A DNA stretch of 64,000 nt from NCBI RefSeq assembly GCF_030272615.1, contig NC_081414.1, forward strand, positions 340,918,502 to 340,982,501. Reading direction: 5' to 3'. Below, one piece after another: positions 35,950 to 48,886 of the stretch. This stretch comes from Cryptomeria japonica. Taxonomy: Eukaryota > Streptophyta > Pinopsida > Cupressales > Cupressaceae. The position numbers and the translations under genes were made by a program. The notes beneath the pieces are model-generated. The model worked only from the letters and a program-made list of their open reading frames with translations. It had not been told where the DNA came from and made no database searches. How positions within the stretch are numbered: position 1 is the stretch's first letter; each line of letters begins with the position of its first letter.

Positions 35950-36868
35950 CGTTGGCAATTGAAAATCATCAGATTCATTTTGTTGTCATTGATGGCAACA
36001 AGATTTGATGGAAATCATTTATCAACATTAGGAGGCATATACTGGCAAACACTGATTTTGGAGCATTCAGGGCTACACCAGCACTGACATCGGCACCGGC
36101 ACCGACATCAATACTTCAAGGAAGCCGACATCAAGGGAGATTTATATAGAAAATCATTTTGTAATTATTATCGTGGCTGACATTGTATATCTTTTGTAAT
36201 GCATTGTAAGCTGACATAAGGCATATTGTTTGTAATAGGTATATAGGTCAGTCTGCTAGGTCATTTTGAAATGTGCGATAAGAAGTGACATAGGAGAATA
36301 TAGAAGAACTGTATAATGCGAAGTATATGTATGTAGATCATTGTATGTGAATTTTATATCATGCAATGATCTATAGATAGTTTGGATAGAATTCTTGGAG
36401 GAGAAGAGATACCGGTAGTAGTGTTTAGGGTTTATGAACCAGTATAGTGCAGAGTTAGAACTAGAACTCTATTTGGCATAACAGATGCAGTTTTGAGTTC
36501 ATTTTTATTGTTTTGCTTTAGTAGAAGCTTGTAATCAGTGAGACTCTTTAGTGGTGAGCAATATGCACTAAGCAGTGTGCCTTCCTACATGTGTAGGCCC
36601 CCATTATATATAATATCATTTTATATGGCCAGTAAACTGATATTGTGGGTCACAAATCCCATTGTGGTTTTTCCTCTTTGAGGTTTTCCACCTATAAATT
36701 TTATGTGTTGTGGTATTTATTTATGTGGATGGTTTATTTGCTTCATGTTATATGTTTATTTGTTTACCAGTTTATATGTGTGTGGTATAAGAGGATAAAA
36801 TCATGTGTTACTAGTAGAACACTAATTCACCCCCCCCCCCAACCTCTCAGTGTTCTTGGATCCCAACA
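35950..36868 (+). repeat. N2 5' LTR (subtype B)
   Basis: It begins CGTTGG (T mutated to C) at 35950 and ends CCCAACA at 36868. It matches 49125-50040 with many substitutions. A TATATAGG box sits near 36240 and a C9-10 tract near 36830. Confidence 0.85.
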
Positions 36869-36870
36869 AT

Positions 36871-36882
36871 TGGTATCAGAGC
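36871..36882 (+). other. N2 primer binding site
   Basis: TGGTATCAGAGC, the exact initiator-Met type primer site, two bases after the LTR end. Confidence 0.9.
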
Positions 36883-36942
36883 TTGGTACCTCAAAAGAAG
36901 TTTAACAGCTTTAGGAAGATCCTGAAACCAAAACCTTTAAAA

Positions 36943-38190
36943 ATGGCTATGAAGAAGCAACTTGAGATGGCTCTTGAGGATTATGATGCTGAAAGAATAA
37001 AGAACTTGAAATTGCAAGATGAATTGAATTCAGCCAATGAGTTTATTCTTATCCTACAAGAAAGGTTATCATCAGCTCAAACCAAGAGAAAATAACTTTT
37101 GCAAAACCTGGATGATGAGGAGAAGAATGCACTTAAGGAACAATGTCAAAAACTAAGTCAAGCAAACATGCTCGTGAAGAATGAAATGCAAGATTTGACT
37201 ATGAGGTTATAAAACAATATTGAGGATAGAAAGAAGAAGGAAGATAATCTTGTTATATCTCTGAAGAACAAATTTGATGAATGTGGCAGATTGACTCGTG
37301 AGAATAATCTGTTGAGAACTAATTTGGCACACTCTCGAAACAATGAACAAGAACTTGAAAGACAAATAACTACTATGAGAGATGATCTAACTACTGCAAG
37401 TGAGTATAAAGAAAAATTTAAGATTAGTTCTCATAGTTGGATGACTAATTGAAAAGACAAAGGCAGATTAATGATTCTAGAGGACTTGGATTTGTAGTTG
37501 GATGACTTATTGAAAAGACAAAGCTCCAATACTACAAATAAAGATCAGACAAATGGTATACAGAACTCATCAGAATAGAGGAAACTGGTAAGGAGAACTA
37601 ATGCTTATAAATTCAATGGTAGATGTTTTGTTTGCAATAAATTTGGGCATGTAGCTAAACAATGTAGAAATAAAGGAAATCAAAACTACAATTTTGTTCT
37701 CGGTCAATGCACAAATTGCAAGAAATATGGTCATAAATTAGAAGATTGCAGAATGAATGTTAAATGTCATGCATGTGCAAAGTTTGGACATTTTTCTAAT
37801 CATTGTAGGTCAAGGAATGACACTAGATTTGACAAAGAAATTCAGAAGAACAATGTTACATGTTATGCATGCAGCAAAATAGGTCATATTACTAAGTATT
37901 GTAGAAGAAAGACTCAATCAGCTACCAATGATAAAGATAATGAGAAAGGAAAGCATAAGGTAGATGAAATACAACAAGATCACACCAAGAGATGGGTTAG
38001 AAAATCTGAATAACCAAGTGGAGATGGATCTACACCGGCAACTCCACTAGTAGAACAAGGTATTCCTCCACTGACAGAAAATTCACCCAGTAACTGAGGA
38101 ATAAGCCTTAGGGGTTGGAAAAGTCATTAAAAAATATTGAATATTACCCTGGAGGAGATCTAAAGAGATCTAGAGTGTTGTGTTCATCAA
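36943..38190 (+). pseudogene. N2 ORF1: Gag-like protein, coiled coil plus four zinc knuckles
   Basis: ATG at 36943 (MAMKKQLEMALEDYDAERI). It aligns with N1 ORF1 throughout: a charged coiled-coil part (LKNKFDECGRLTRENNLLRT) and then knuckles CFVCNKFGHVAKQC, CTNCKKYGHKLEDC, CHACAKFGHFSNHC and CYACSKIGHITKYC. All four keep C-x2-C-x4-H-x4-C, better than in N1. Stops (for example 37093) and a frameshift near 37430 break it. The 3' end is approximate. Confidence 0.7.
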
Positions 38191-38451
38191 TGATGAAGGT
38201 TCACCTGGCACAAGACTCTAAAATTGGTATTCATTAGGGTTATTCACAAAGCATTTATTACAAAGAAAGCATAGGGTTTTATTTGCTAATAAAAAGGATA
38301 AGTAAATTCATTTTCACTCATTGAGAATTCAAGAATTTAGAGAAAAGAAAAGGTGAATTTTAGATGAATTAAGAGCAAGCAAAGGTATTGTGAAAGGATT
38401 TTGAGAAGTTATCTAAGAAGCACTCAATCTTCCACCGGCATTCACTTTCAA

Positions 38452-39910
38452 TGTTGGTATATGTGCATAGTTTGATGACATGATGGGATTGTATGTTGTC
38501 ATTGATGTCAATATGCTGAAGTATGAATCAGTATATTGAAGTAAGCAAACTAGAAAGTGAACCGATATGATGAAGTGTGAACCAGTATGTTGAAGTAAGT
38601 AAACCGACAAGTGAACCGGTATATGCAAAGTTTGTATCGGGGTTTCATTTGATATTACTACCGGTTGGTAGTCTGACCTTCAGGGTTTCCAGTTGATGCA
38701 TTCCAAGTCTATGTGATTCAATCGATGACATCCTATGATGAGTTAGCATTGAAATGAAGATTAGATCATGTTGCCACATCAGCCTTGTGCATGTGAAGAA
38801 TTTCCTTGAGGATCTTGCATGAAGAAGATTGATTCTATCTACCTCGGGAATGTGCAAAATCTTACTAAACGGTGGAGAGCACATGATGGGTTATTAGCTT
38901 CCAGAAGTGGTGAAGAATAGACGATGGAGAACTTCTTGAGATTTGTTCAAGATTATTTTACCCTATGTAATGTGTTTCAATGGCCAGGATTGGACCAACT
39001 ATATTATTAACCTAGATGCTTAGGGTTTTAGGTTTTGGCCACTGACCTAATTGTTGTCTATAAGGTCAATGATGATTTTCATTTGAAGCTGTTGGCAAAT
39101 GAATGTATGTGAGGTAATTCTTGCCAGACCTAAGTAGTAAGAAGAGATCTGCAGAGTGTGATTGCAGATGTAAGGAAATTGAAGCGGGTCTTCCTTAGCA
39201 TTAAGTGTTGTTATCATATCAGTGTATTACCTATTGACTTCTAACCATTTCAGTAGATGGAAAATCCCTTTGCAGGGTAGCTTTAACGGGAATTTTGTAA
39301 ATCCTTTAATAGGGTGACTCAAAATCATTGAGCTCTTTAAATCCTCTTACAAGGTAACCTTTAATAGGGTTTTAACCTCTAACCAAGTATTTAGCCATCC
39401 CTTAACTGGGTGATCCCTAGCAGAATTGGTTCCTAGCAGAACCAGTTGTAAAGTCTTTAACCAGACTAGACTCCTAACAAAGAAAACTTCAGAAGAGTTC
39501 AAGAAAAACTTGTGGGTATTCATCCCCACCGTGGTTTTTCCTAGTTGGGTTTCCATGTGAAAAATCAGTGTGTTGTGTGTGATGCTTTTTCATGTGATGT
39601 TTTAGTGTTTTCTGTTAAGCGGTAATGCAAGTTGATCCAATGGTCATTGTATTTCTGATGTATTACTTGCTTAAGAGTATGGGTGAAGTTGAGATGAGAT
39701 ATTAGGTTTTGAGAAGATCTAGATGTTACCAGTTTATGTCTTTTACAGTCATACTATGTTTTACTGGTAGTACCTTGATTTAGATTGGTGATATTGTTTA
39801 CTAGTTAGTGTAGTCTTTGTAGTTTAACTTGTTTAAGAAGTTTTTGTCCATACTGATTCACCCCCCCTCTCAATATCTGTTGGTTATTTACTGTTCATCA
39901 TTATTCATCA
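38452..39910 (+). repeat. C2 5' LTR
   Basis: 1,459 bp, TGTTGG...CATCA. It matches 44232-45691. The primer site TGGTATCAGAG follows at 39913. The C-tract GATTCACCCCCCCTCTCA lies about 50 bp before the end. Confidence 0.88.
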
Positions 39911-39981
39911 ATTGGTATCAGAGTGTCCTCTAGGTCCTCTATGTTATAAGCTTAATTGCTTGAGGAAAAGATCCTATTCTA

Positions 39982-40906
39982 ATGATGAAGAGGGAAGGTC
40001 CTAAGTTCAATAGAGATAACTTTAAGATATGGAAGGACAAAATGAAGATCTAGATTAAAAGCATGGGTGCTCAACATTGGAACTATATTAAGAATACTTA
40101 TGCTATCCCTATCGGTACTCTCACCAATGATCAAAGAAGAGATTCAGGAGAATGGGCAAGTCATGGAAGCTCTTATCAGCAGTTTGTCTAATATTGAGTT
40201 TATAGATGTTTAGGATAAAGACAATCCCAAAGATGTATGGGATACTCTAGAGACTATCTATGGTGGTGATGAGCATGTGAAGTAAGCTAAGGAAGAAAGC
40301 CTTAGAGGAAGATTTGAAGACATGTGGATGGTTGAAGGAGAGACCATTCAACAATATGGGATAAGAATTAAAACTGTTGTAGGAGACATCAAGAGTGGAG
40401 GAGGTACAATGGATGATCCCACCTTTGTTAGCAAGGTTTTGAGATCCTTATTGTCAGTCTATGCAATAAGGGTTTCCGCTATTTAGGAGTTGAGATCTAT
40501 TGACAAGACAAAGGTATCCCTTGACTACATCATTGCTAAGTTGACCGCATATGAGCTAAACAGTTATGATGGCAGTGTTCAGAATACTCAATCAACTTTT
40601 AGAGCATTTGTTGCACTATCTAGAAAGGGAAAAGAGGTTGGTACCAACTGTGAACCTAGACAAAGTAGGGATATGGATGATAAGGTGATCCTAATAGAGT
40701 TTGAAGCTCTTCTTGCCAAGAGACTTCCTAAGGGAACTGGAAAATACAAAGGTAAGCTCCCTTTGAAATGTTTCTCTTGCAATAGGATAGGACACATTGT
40801 TGTCAACTATAGTGATAATAAGGACAAATAAAAGAAGTTTAAAAAGTTCAAAGGAGGAAATAGGAGAAACTATCTTGTTGCAGTTGATGAAGAAAGCGAA
40901 GACATA
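39982..40906 (+). pseudogene. C2 Gag (copia type)
   Basis: ATG at 39982, same start as C1 (MMKREGPKFNRDNFKIWKD). A frameshift lies between 40100 and 40490 and several stops are present. The knuckle reads CFSCNRIGHIVVNY: the final Cys is Tyr, so zinc binding would be lost. Confidence 0.78.
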
Positions 40907-43900
40907 GTGTTTGTAGTCGTTAAGGAAGATGTGTCAAACAAGAAGGCTCTTGTCTCTCGCTTTGATAATTCTAATGAGTGGATTATTGATAGTGGATGTT
41001 CTCACCACATGACTAGTGATTGGAGGAATTTTATGTCTCTGGAAGAGTTCGATGGAGGTGTAGTCCAATTTGGTAATGATGATCATGTATGGTAAAAGGA
41101 AAAGGGTCCATCTCTCTAAATGGAAAAAGTAGTGTTGATAATGTGTATTGGGTAGAAGGTCTCAAGCATAACCTTTTGAGTGTTGCCTAGCTGAATGATA
41201 AAGGACTCACTCTGGAATTCAAAGATGGAGTGTGCAAAATAAAAGGAAAGAGTGGTGAATTGATGGCCACCGGTATGCAGACCAAAGGTAACTTATTTCA
41301 GTTAAATACAAATATCAGTCAATGTCTAATGGCTAAGTTTGATGACAATTGGATATGGCATAGGAGACTCTGCCATGTAAATTTTGATAATATTGTGAAG
41401 GCTAGTAAGATCAAGGTAGTTAGAGGATTGCTTGTGCTGAACAAACTAGAGAATCCTTTGTGTAGAGAATTTCAACTAGGGAAAATGTCTTCCTCAACCT
41501 TCAAAGGTAAATCTTTCACAGCAGATAATTTACTTGATCTTGTGCACATTGATTTCTATGGTCCTATGAAAACTAGGAGTGTTTAGGGAGATAGGTACTT
41601 TATGATTCTTACTGATTATTGCTCAAGAATGATGTGGGTCACATTCTTGAAAGCCAAGTTTGAAGCTTTTGGAAAGTTTAAAGCCTTCAGAGCACTAGTT
41701 GAAAAGGAAAGCGGTAAGAGAATTAAATGCCTTAGAACCAACCAAGGAGGTGAGTTCACTTCTGGTGAATTCAATAAGTACTATGAAGAGAACAAAATCA
41801 AGAGGCAACTGTCTACCCCCCAGACTCCACAACAAAATGGTCCAGCAGGAAGGAACAACCAGATGGTAGTTGAAGCTGCGAGAATGATGCTGATTCAAGG
41901 GAAGGTTTCTCACACTTTTTGGAGAGAAGCGGTGAGCACTGCACTCTACACTATGAACCGGGTACTCATCAAGAAAGGTAAGGATAAAACTCCATATGAG
42001 TATTGGACTGGTAAGACTCCAATAGTTAGCTACTTTAGAGTGTTTGGTAGCAAGTGTTATATCAAGAGAAGTGAATACCAAAGCAAGTTTGATGCAAAAT
42101 GTGATGAGGGAATATTCTTAGGGTATTCCACCAAGAGCAAAGCTCTCAAGTGTTTTAACAATAGGACTCAGAGAATTGTTGAAAGTATCATTGTTAGAGT
42201 TGATGAAACCTCTGAGAAACCTGAGGAAACCAGTAGCAAGCAAGTGGTAGATGAACATGATGTAACCTTCTGGGAACCGATTGCAAAACAACCAAGTACA
42301 AGTAATAGTGCTCCTACACTAGTAGATGCTGATGAAGATGAGGATGAAGAGGAAACACAAGAGGAATCAGTTAAGATCATTCCTAGGTATGTAAAGATAC
42401 ATCATGATCCAAAGAAGATCATAGGGGATAAGGATGCAGGAATACTTACAAGAAGAAAGGTCAGAGAGAATTCTTACATGATTTCTGAATTTGAGCCCAA
42501 AACATTTAAAGAGGCACACAAATATGAAGACTGGATTAAGGCTATGGAAGAGGAACTTGACGAGATAGAAAAGAATGGTACATGGTCTTTGGTACCTAGA
42601 CTTGAGCACAAAAATGTTATTGGCACCAAATGGGTTTTTAGAAACAAGCTGAATGAAGATGGCACAGTGGTAAGAAACAAAGCAAGATTGGTATGTAAGG
42701 GATATGCTCAAGAAGAAGGAGAAGACTATGAAGAAAACTTTTCTCTAGTAGCTAGATTGGAAGGAGTTCAAATGATACTTGCATATGCAACCTTCAATGG
42801 ATTGAAAGTGTATTAGATGGATGTTAAATCTGCATTCCTGAATGGAATACTTAAAGAGGAAGTGTATATAGAGCAACCAGATGGGTTTTCCTTATCAAAA
42901 GACAGTGATATGGTGTGTAGGCTACATAAAGCCTTGTATGGATTGAAGCAAGCACCTAGAGCATGGTATGAACATTTACACTCCCATCTTGTGAAGATTG
43001 GATTTGAAAGAACAAGTGAAGATATCAATATCTATCTAAAGATAGAAGGAGATCAGATTCTTATCTATGAAGGGTTTGTTGATGACAATTTTTGGTGGAG
43101 ATGACAAGATGAACCATGCATTTGCAGATGAAATGAAGAAGGAATTTGAGATGTCACTAATCACAGAGATTAAGTTCTTCATTGGACTATAGATTCAACA
43201 AATGAAAGATGGTATCTTTATCACTCAGTCCAAGTATGTCAAAGAGGTGTTGAAGACCTTTGGCATGGAAGATAGCAAACTGGTTGGTACAGTGATGATG
43301 ACCGGTTGTAAATTGTCAAAAGAAGATGACTCAGTGTTGGTGAATGAGAAGGAATATCGGTCAATGATTGGTAAGTTGCACTATGTAGTACATAGCAGAC
43401 CAAACATTGCACATGTAGTGGGTATTGTTGCATGTTTCCAAAAAAGTCCAAGAGAATCCCACTTGGTAGCAGTCAAGCAGATTCTTAGATATCTGAAGGG
43501 AACTCTAGATTATGGATTGTGGTATCCATACAATAATGATTTCAATCTCAATTTTTTTACTGATGTCGATTGGGCTGGTAATGTGGACGATTGAAAGAGC
43601 ACAACCGGTGGTACATTCTTTCACGGTGGTAGACTAGTCTCATGGATGAGCAAGAAGCAGAGTTGTATCTTAGTCCACAACAGAAGTAGAATATGTAGCA
43701 GCATTTATAAGCTTCTCTTAGACAATTTGGATGAAGCATGTATTAAGTGGTTTCAAAGTCCTTGTATCTGAACCAGTGAGTATATTTTGTGATAACACAA
43801 GTGCAATTAATATTTCCAAGAATCCGGTATTGCATACTAGAACCAAGCACTTCAAGCTCAAGTATCATTTCTTGAGGGAGAAAGTTCAGAACAAAGAGGT

Positions 43901-44024
43901 TGTATTGGAACATGTTTCTAGTAAAGAGCAGTTAGCAGATATATTCACCAAGCCTCTACCGAAGGCTACATTTACCTATTCTAGAGGTGAATTAGAGGTG
44001 TTGGCCCTTCAAGAGGTAAACTAA
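40907..44024 (+). pseudogene. C2 Pol: protease, integrase, RT, RNase H
   Basis: Protease WIIDSGCSHHM; frameshift near 41090. Integrase: HRRLCHVNF, then CREFQLGK (last Cys replaced by Phe); VHIDFYGPM keeps the first catalytic Asp but LRTNQGGEF has Asn for the second. A frame of about 400 codons (41602-42816) covers the integrase core through [12 protein letters not shown] of RT. RT continues with [28 protein letters not shown] and FVDDN, where a frameshift right at VDD (about 43085) wrecks the active site. RNase H: FTDVDWAG, FCDNTSAINIS. The end is the TAA at 44022-44024. Confidence 0.85.
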
Positions 44025-44231
44025 AGGTATGTGCTCCACATCAGTCAAGTATTGCATTGTCAAATCTTTTCAGGATTGATGTGTTGAAGGATGCTACTCC
44101 TCAGGGGGAGCAGCATAGTAGATCATGGATGATTGTGCCTCTACTTTGGCATTGTTGTCAAAGGGGGAGAAGATATGGAAGAAGATGTAGAGATATCTTT
44201 GTCTATTGCCATCAATGTCAAAGGGGGAAAT
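44025..44231 (+). other. C2 3' non-coding region and polypurine tract
   Basis: It contains CTCAGGGGGAGCA (about 44101), CAAAGGGGGAGAAG (about 44159) and the terminal CAAAGGGGGAAAT abutting the LTR at 44232, the same triple arrangement as C1. Confidence 0.65.
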
Positions 44232-45691
44232 TGTTGGCATATGTGCAGAGTTTGATGACATGATGGGATTGTATGTTGTCATTGATGTCAATATCCTGAA
44301 GTATGAATCGGTATATTGAAGTAAGTAAACTGGAAAGTGAACCGATATGATGAAGTGTGAACCAGTATGTTGAAGTAAGTAAACCGATAAGTGAACTGGT
44401 ATATGCAAAGTTTGTATCGGGGTTTCATTTGATATTACTACCTGTTGGTAGTCTCAGCTTCAGGGTTTTTGGTTTATGCATTTCAATTCTATGTGATTCA
44501 ACCGATGACATCCTGTGATGAGTTACCATTGAAATGAAGATTAGATTGTGTTGCCATGTTAGCCTTGTGCACATGAAGAATTTCCTTGAGAATCTTGCAT
44601 GAAGAAGATTGATTCTATCTACCTCAGGAATGTGCAAAAACTTAGTAAAAGGTGGAGAGCGCATGATGGGTTATCATCTTCTAGAAACGATGAAGAACAA
44701 ACGATGGAGAACGTCATGAGATTTGTTCAAGATTATTTTACCCTATGTAATGTGTTTAAATGAATAGGATTGGACCGACTGTATTGTTAACCTAGATTCT
44801 TTGGGTTTTAGGTTTTGGTCACTGACCTAATTGTTGTCTATAAGGTCGATGATGATTTTCATTTGAAGTTGTTGGAAAATGAATGTATGTGAGGTGATTC
44901 TTGCTAGACCTAAGGAGTAAGTAGAGATCTGTAGAGTGTGATTGCAGATGTAAAGAAACTGAAGCAGATCTACCTTGGCATTAATTATTGTTATCAGATC
45001 AGTTTATTACCTGTTGACTTCTAACCATTTCAGCAAATGGAAAATCCCTTTATTGGGTAGCTTTAATAGCATTTTTGTAAATCCTTTAATAGGGTGACTC
45101 AAAATCATCAAGTTCTTCAAATCCTCTTACAAGCTAACCTTTAACAGGGTTTTAACTTCTAACTAGGTATTTAGCCATCCCTTAACCAAGTGATCCCTAA
45201 CAGGATCGATTCCTAGCAGAACCAATTGTAAAGTCTTTAACCAGACTAGGCTCCTAACAGAGAGAACTTCAGAAGAGTTCAAGAACAACTTGTGGGTATT
45301 CATCCCCACTGTGGTTTTTTCTAGTTGGGTTTTCATATGAAAAATCAGTGTGTTATGTGTGATGCTTTTTCATGTGATGTTTTAGTGTTTTCTGTTAAGT
45401 GGTAATGCAAGTTGATCCAATGGTCATTGTATTTCTAATGTATTACTTGCTTAAGCATATGGGTAAAGTTGAGATGAGATATTAGGTTTTGAGAAGATCT
45501 AGATGTTACCAGTTTATGTCTTTTATAGTCATACTGTGTTTTACCGAGAGTGCCTTGATTTAGATTGGTGATATTGTTTACTAGTTAGTGTAGTCTTTGC
45601 AGTTTAAGTTGTTTATCAAGTTTTTGTCCATACTGATTCACCCCACCCTCTTAGTATCTATTGGGTATTTACTATTCATCATTATTCATCA
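44232..45691 (+). repeat. C2 3' LTR
   Basis: 1,460 bp starting TGTTGGCATATG and ending TTCATCA; matches 38452-39910. TTCAG follows as the target duplicate. Confidence 0.88.
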
Positions 45692-45709
45692 TTCAGGTAT
45701 TCTTTGAAA

Positions 45710-48700
45710 ATGGCATCTGGATCTTCAGCTCCTACTTTCATTGTAAATCCCACCATTGTTGAAGTAAAGGATAGGTTAAGACCCATATTCAAGGAGGTTC
45801 CCCTGATTGCTATGAAATAAGACTCTACGAGAGCATTTTCTATGGTTCCTGATGGCGTGATGTATGTTGAAGACATGAGGGCATATATTCATTGCACCCT
45901 AGAGGATCTAGGCATAAAGGACATCAAAATAATGTATCAATCCATGATACTGGGAGACTCTAGAACCATCAAGATGGAATATAAATCAATTGAGGATCTA
46001 GGGTTAATCGGTATTCTGTACATACCAAAATTCAAGGATGAAGTCATTAGATACGTTCTAAGTAGGGTTCACAATGATTTTATCTAGTTGGATCAGCCTT
46101 ACATGATCACCAAGGAGGCTATTCAAATGGTCACTAACTTACCCAAAGTCGGACAATAACCTGCCAAGAAAATTTCCAACACAGAGGTCAAGAATCTCAC
46201 CAGTGCAACTCCTGATAGAAAATCAATGAGGATCAACACAATCACTAATACCGATGTGAAATTTGCAAGCATGATAATAGGTTATAAGGTAACTCAATCT
46301 AATTGATTGAATTATGTTGCTAGTTCATGCATTCATGTTGCATATCAGATGCTGAGGAATAGTGAAAAGTATGATTTATATGAATGGATGAGGAGTGAGT
46401 TGATGTTGAACCTTGGAAAGATTAAGGGAATCAAGAAAGGAAATTTTAGATATGGTAATCTCATTGTATGCCTGATTCTTTACTTCTAGAATGAGCTACC
46501 TAGTCTTGGCAAGAAGCGTTGGGCTCATGACATACCGGTAGGTATGCAGATCAAGGAAGCAACCACCAGTCTTGGTACCGGCAGAGATGAGAAACTTTGG
46601 GGGTATTTCAAAACATTCCAAGAAAACGTGAGGCGGAGGGAGAGAATATCAAAGAACATTGTGGAGAAGTATTCCACTGACATTTGTTTTATGGTAAAAA
46701 ATGATGAAATTTTTATGGAAGTAGTTGAACCTAGGACCATATGGGTTACTGAGCTTGGATATGAGGTGGATGATATCATTTTTGAACTCTATGCAAAAAT
46801 ACTGCTAGATGCCCCATTGGATGACAAAACAAAGCATTTTGGCACAACAAAAGAGAGGGCCCTTGAAGTCAAAACTGGTTTTAACAATAAGAGAAGAGAG
46901 AATAAAATATAAAATATGTCTACATATGTATAGGATGTAATTCATAAGATAGACACTCAATTGGGTTCTGGATCCAAATCGGCAGTAAAACCGACAGTGG
47001 CTAGTATTGCAGAGGCGAAGAAGCCTAAAGCTTACATTTGTACCATCACTTCTGATTCTGACCCTAAGGATAATGATCCTCTAGCTTTTAGAAGTGTACA
47101 AAGGAAGAAAGTAGATCAACCATCCATAGAGAAGAAGAAGGTGGAGCCTAGGAGGAGACTTGTTAGAAAGGAAACTAAACCTACTACACCACCACCTCCA
47201 CCAAGGAAGCCTATACAAAAGAGAAAACTAGTTACATCTACTTCGACAACCACAAGAAAAAAGAAAAAGAGTGATGACATTGAGTCTGGTAAGACTAAAA
47301 TGACCTATGTTGAGCTAATTGATGAAATTACAAAAGATGGAATTTTGAAAAATGTATCTGTGTTATGAGAACTTAGAAGAAAATGAGCAAAATGAAATAG
47401 AAGAGGCTATTTTGTTACATATAGACATTTATAAGAAAGCATTAATAGAAAATTAGAAGGAGACACCTCTATCTTTGTATAATAAACTTGATTCTAGAAG
47501 ACTTGATGGTGGCAAGAGAGATAGGGAGATTAAGGAAGTAGAACTTTTGGAAATGTGTGGTTCTATAACAATGAGGAAATGAAAAGATGCATAGATGTTG
47601 CAAATAGGATAGTTTTCAGTAGTAAACCCCAGTAGATAAGACTTATGATGGGTAGATTAAATGAAGTGATAAATGAGACCAATAAGGGTTGGACCAAATT
47701 CTTCCAAAAGAATCCAAATTTTCTCACATCTCATGAAGAATTTTTTAAGTCAACAACTTCCACCATTCCAGATAAATCAAAAGGGAAAGGTATTTTCGAT
47801 AGTTCAACTCCAGTTTTAAATACGCTGGTAGTAACTATAGATATACATACACAATCGACTAAGGAAAGTGTACAGTCTGTACTGACACAAACTATTTTTT
47901 AGCAAGGCAATGTATAGGTTATAGGGAATATTGTGGATAATACTCTATCAACAGTAATTGACACAGCACCAAGTGGTGAAGCCACCAATGCAAAAGAGGT
48001 TGTAGATGATAAGGTAAAGGGAATTGAATCTATATCGACAATTAAAACTGGTTCCCCGACAAAGGTTTTGGCAATTGACACTTCTTAGGTTGAGAAGAAA
48101 TTAGTTGTTGAGATGAGTCCAACTGAGTTGATGATGATGGCTACTCAAAAATTATTGAAGGAGGGTAAAACAGACAAGGGAATAATTGATCAATCAGTTA
48201 TAGTATTGCACAGATTGACACCTAATTGTAAGATTGAAGATGGAGCAAGCCCTTCAGGAAATCTCAAAACTCTAACAAAGAATATTTCTAACAATTTTCA
48301 ATCTCTGAGGCAGATTGTAGACCGACAAGCTATAGAAAGATTTACTACAGCCAAAAGAGCAGCCTTTGACCAGATCATAGAAATAAAGAAAAAGAAAATT
48401 GAGGAAAAACTCATTCTTATTGAGAATTGTTTAAAATAATGTACAAATATCTACAAAGTGTGTTGTAACATAGAAATTCTTACAACTAATGTAGATAGCA
48501 GATTAAAGGAATTACATGACAAGGTAGCTAGCATTGCTAATTATTTTGATGGATTAACCACACTAACAACATCTATTGATGGAGAAATTTTGTCCTTGGA
48601 GAACCAATTTTTTTCTTTTGAGAAGGAAAGAGATAAAGTCATTCAGAGAGCAAGGAGTCTTAGAGGATTGGTGGGTCCCAGATTGGATTCACTAGGTGTT

Positions 48701-48886
48701 CATAAGAGAGAGTGCATGGACATGATTGCTAAACACACACCAACATAAGTCAAGGAGAAGGAAACACTTGCCCACTTACTAAGTGGACTATCATCCATAT
48801 CTGACACCTTCAAAACTGGCTGGGATACATATCTGCAGTTGTTGGATAAGGCTTACCCAGAAATTTTGAAGTTGGTCAAGCTCTAG
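45710..48886 (+). pseudogene. N2 ORF2: unrecognised ~1,059-codon protein
   Basis: ATG at 45710, terminal TAG at 48884-48886, one frame nearly throughout; two compensating frameshifts bracket 47360-47565. About ten in-frame stops. Regions: N-terminal 1-130 (VKDRLRPIFKEVP, AYIHCTLEDLGIKDI); 140-270 with ITKEAIQMVTNLPKVG, MIIGYKVTQ and LGKIKGIKKGNFRYGNLIVC; 270-400 with LGKKRWAHDIPVGMQIKEA and VEPRTIWVTELGYEVDD; a Lys/Pro-rich linker (about 420-540); a helical segment (CIDVANRIVF, GWTKFFQKNPNFLTSHEEF); and a C-terminal coiled-coil-like end (LTTSIDGEILSLENQFFSFE, DTYLQLLDKAYPEILKLVKL). No catalytic signature, signal peptide or clear membrane segment is seen. Protein-level similarity to N1 despite DNA divergence suggests past selection. 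Candidates are a second structural protein or a captured gene. Confidence 0.68.

Larger units (their letters stand above)
38452..45691 (+). mobile_element. C2: Ty1/copia (SIRE-like) retrotransposon in N2
   Basis: LTRs 38452-39910 and 44232-45691, with flanks TTCAA (38447-38451) and TTCAG (45692-45696), a target duplication with one change. It carries gag-pol related to C1 at the protein level but has different LTRs. Joining the flanks restores an N-family sequence (ACTTTCAGGTATTCTTTG) like TTTTCCAGGTATTTCTTTG in N1. Confidence 0.88.

Noticed and set aside
36829-36840. C-tract as a sequencing artefact
   Set aside because: Comparable tracts stand at the same place in the N and C LTRs, so it is a real family feature, although exact lengths may be unreliable.
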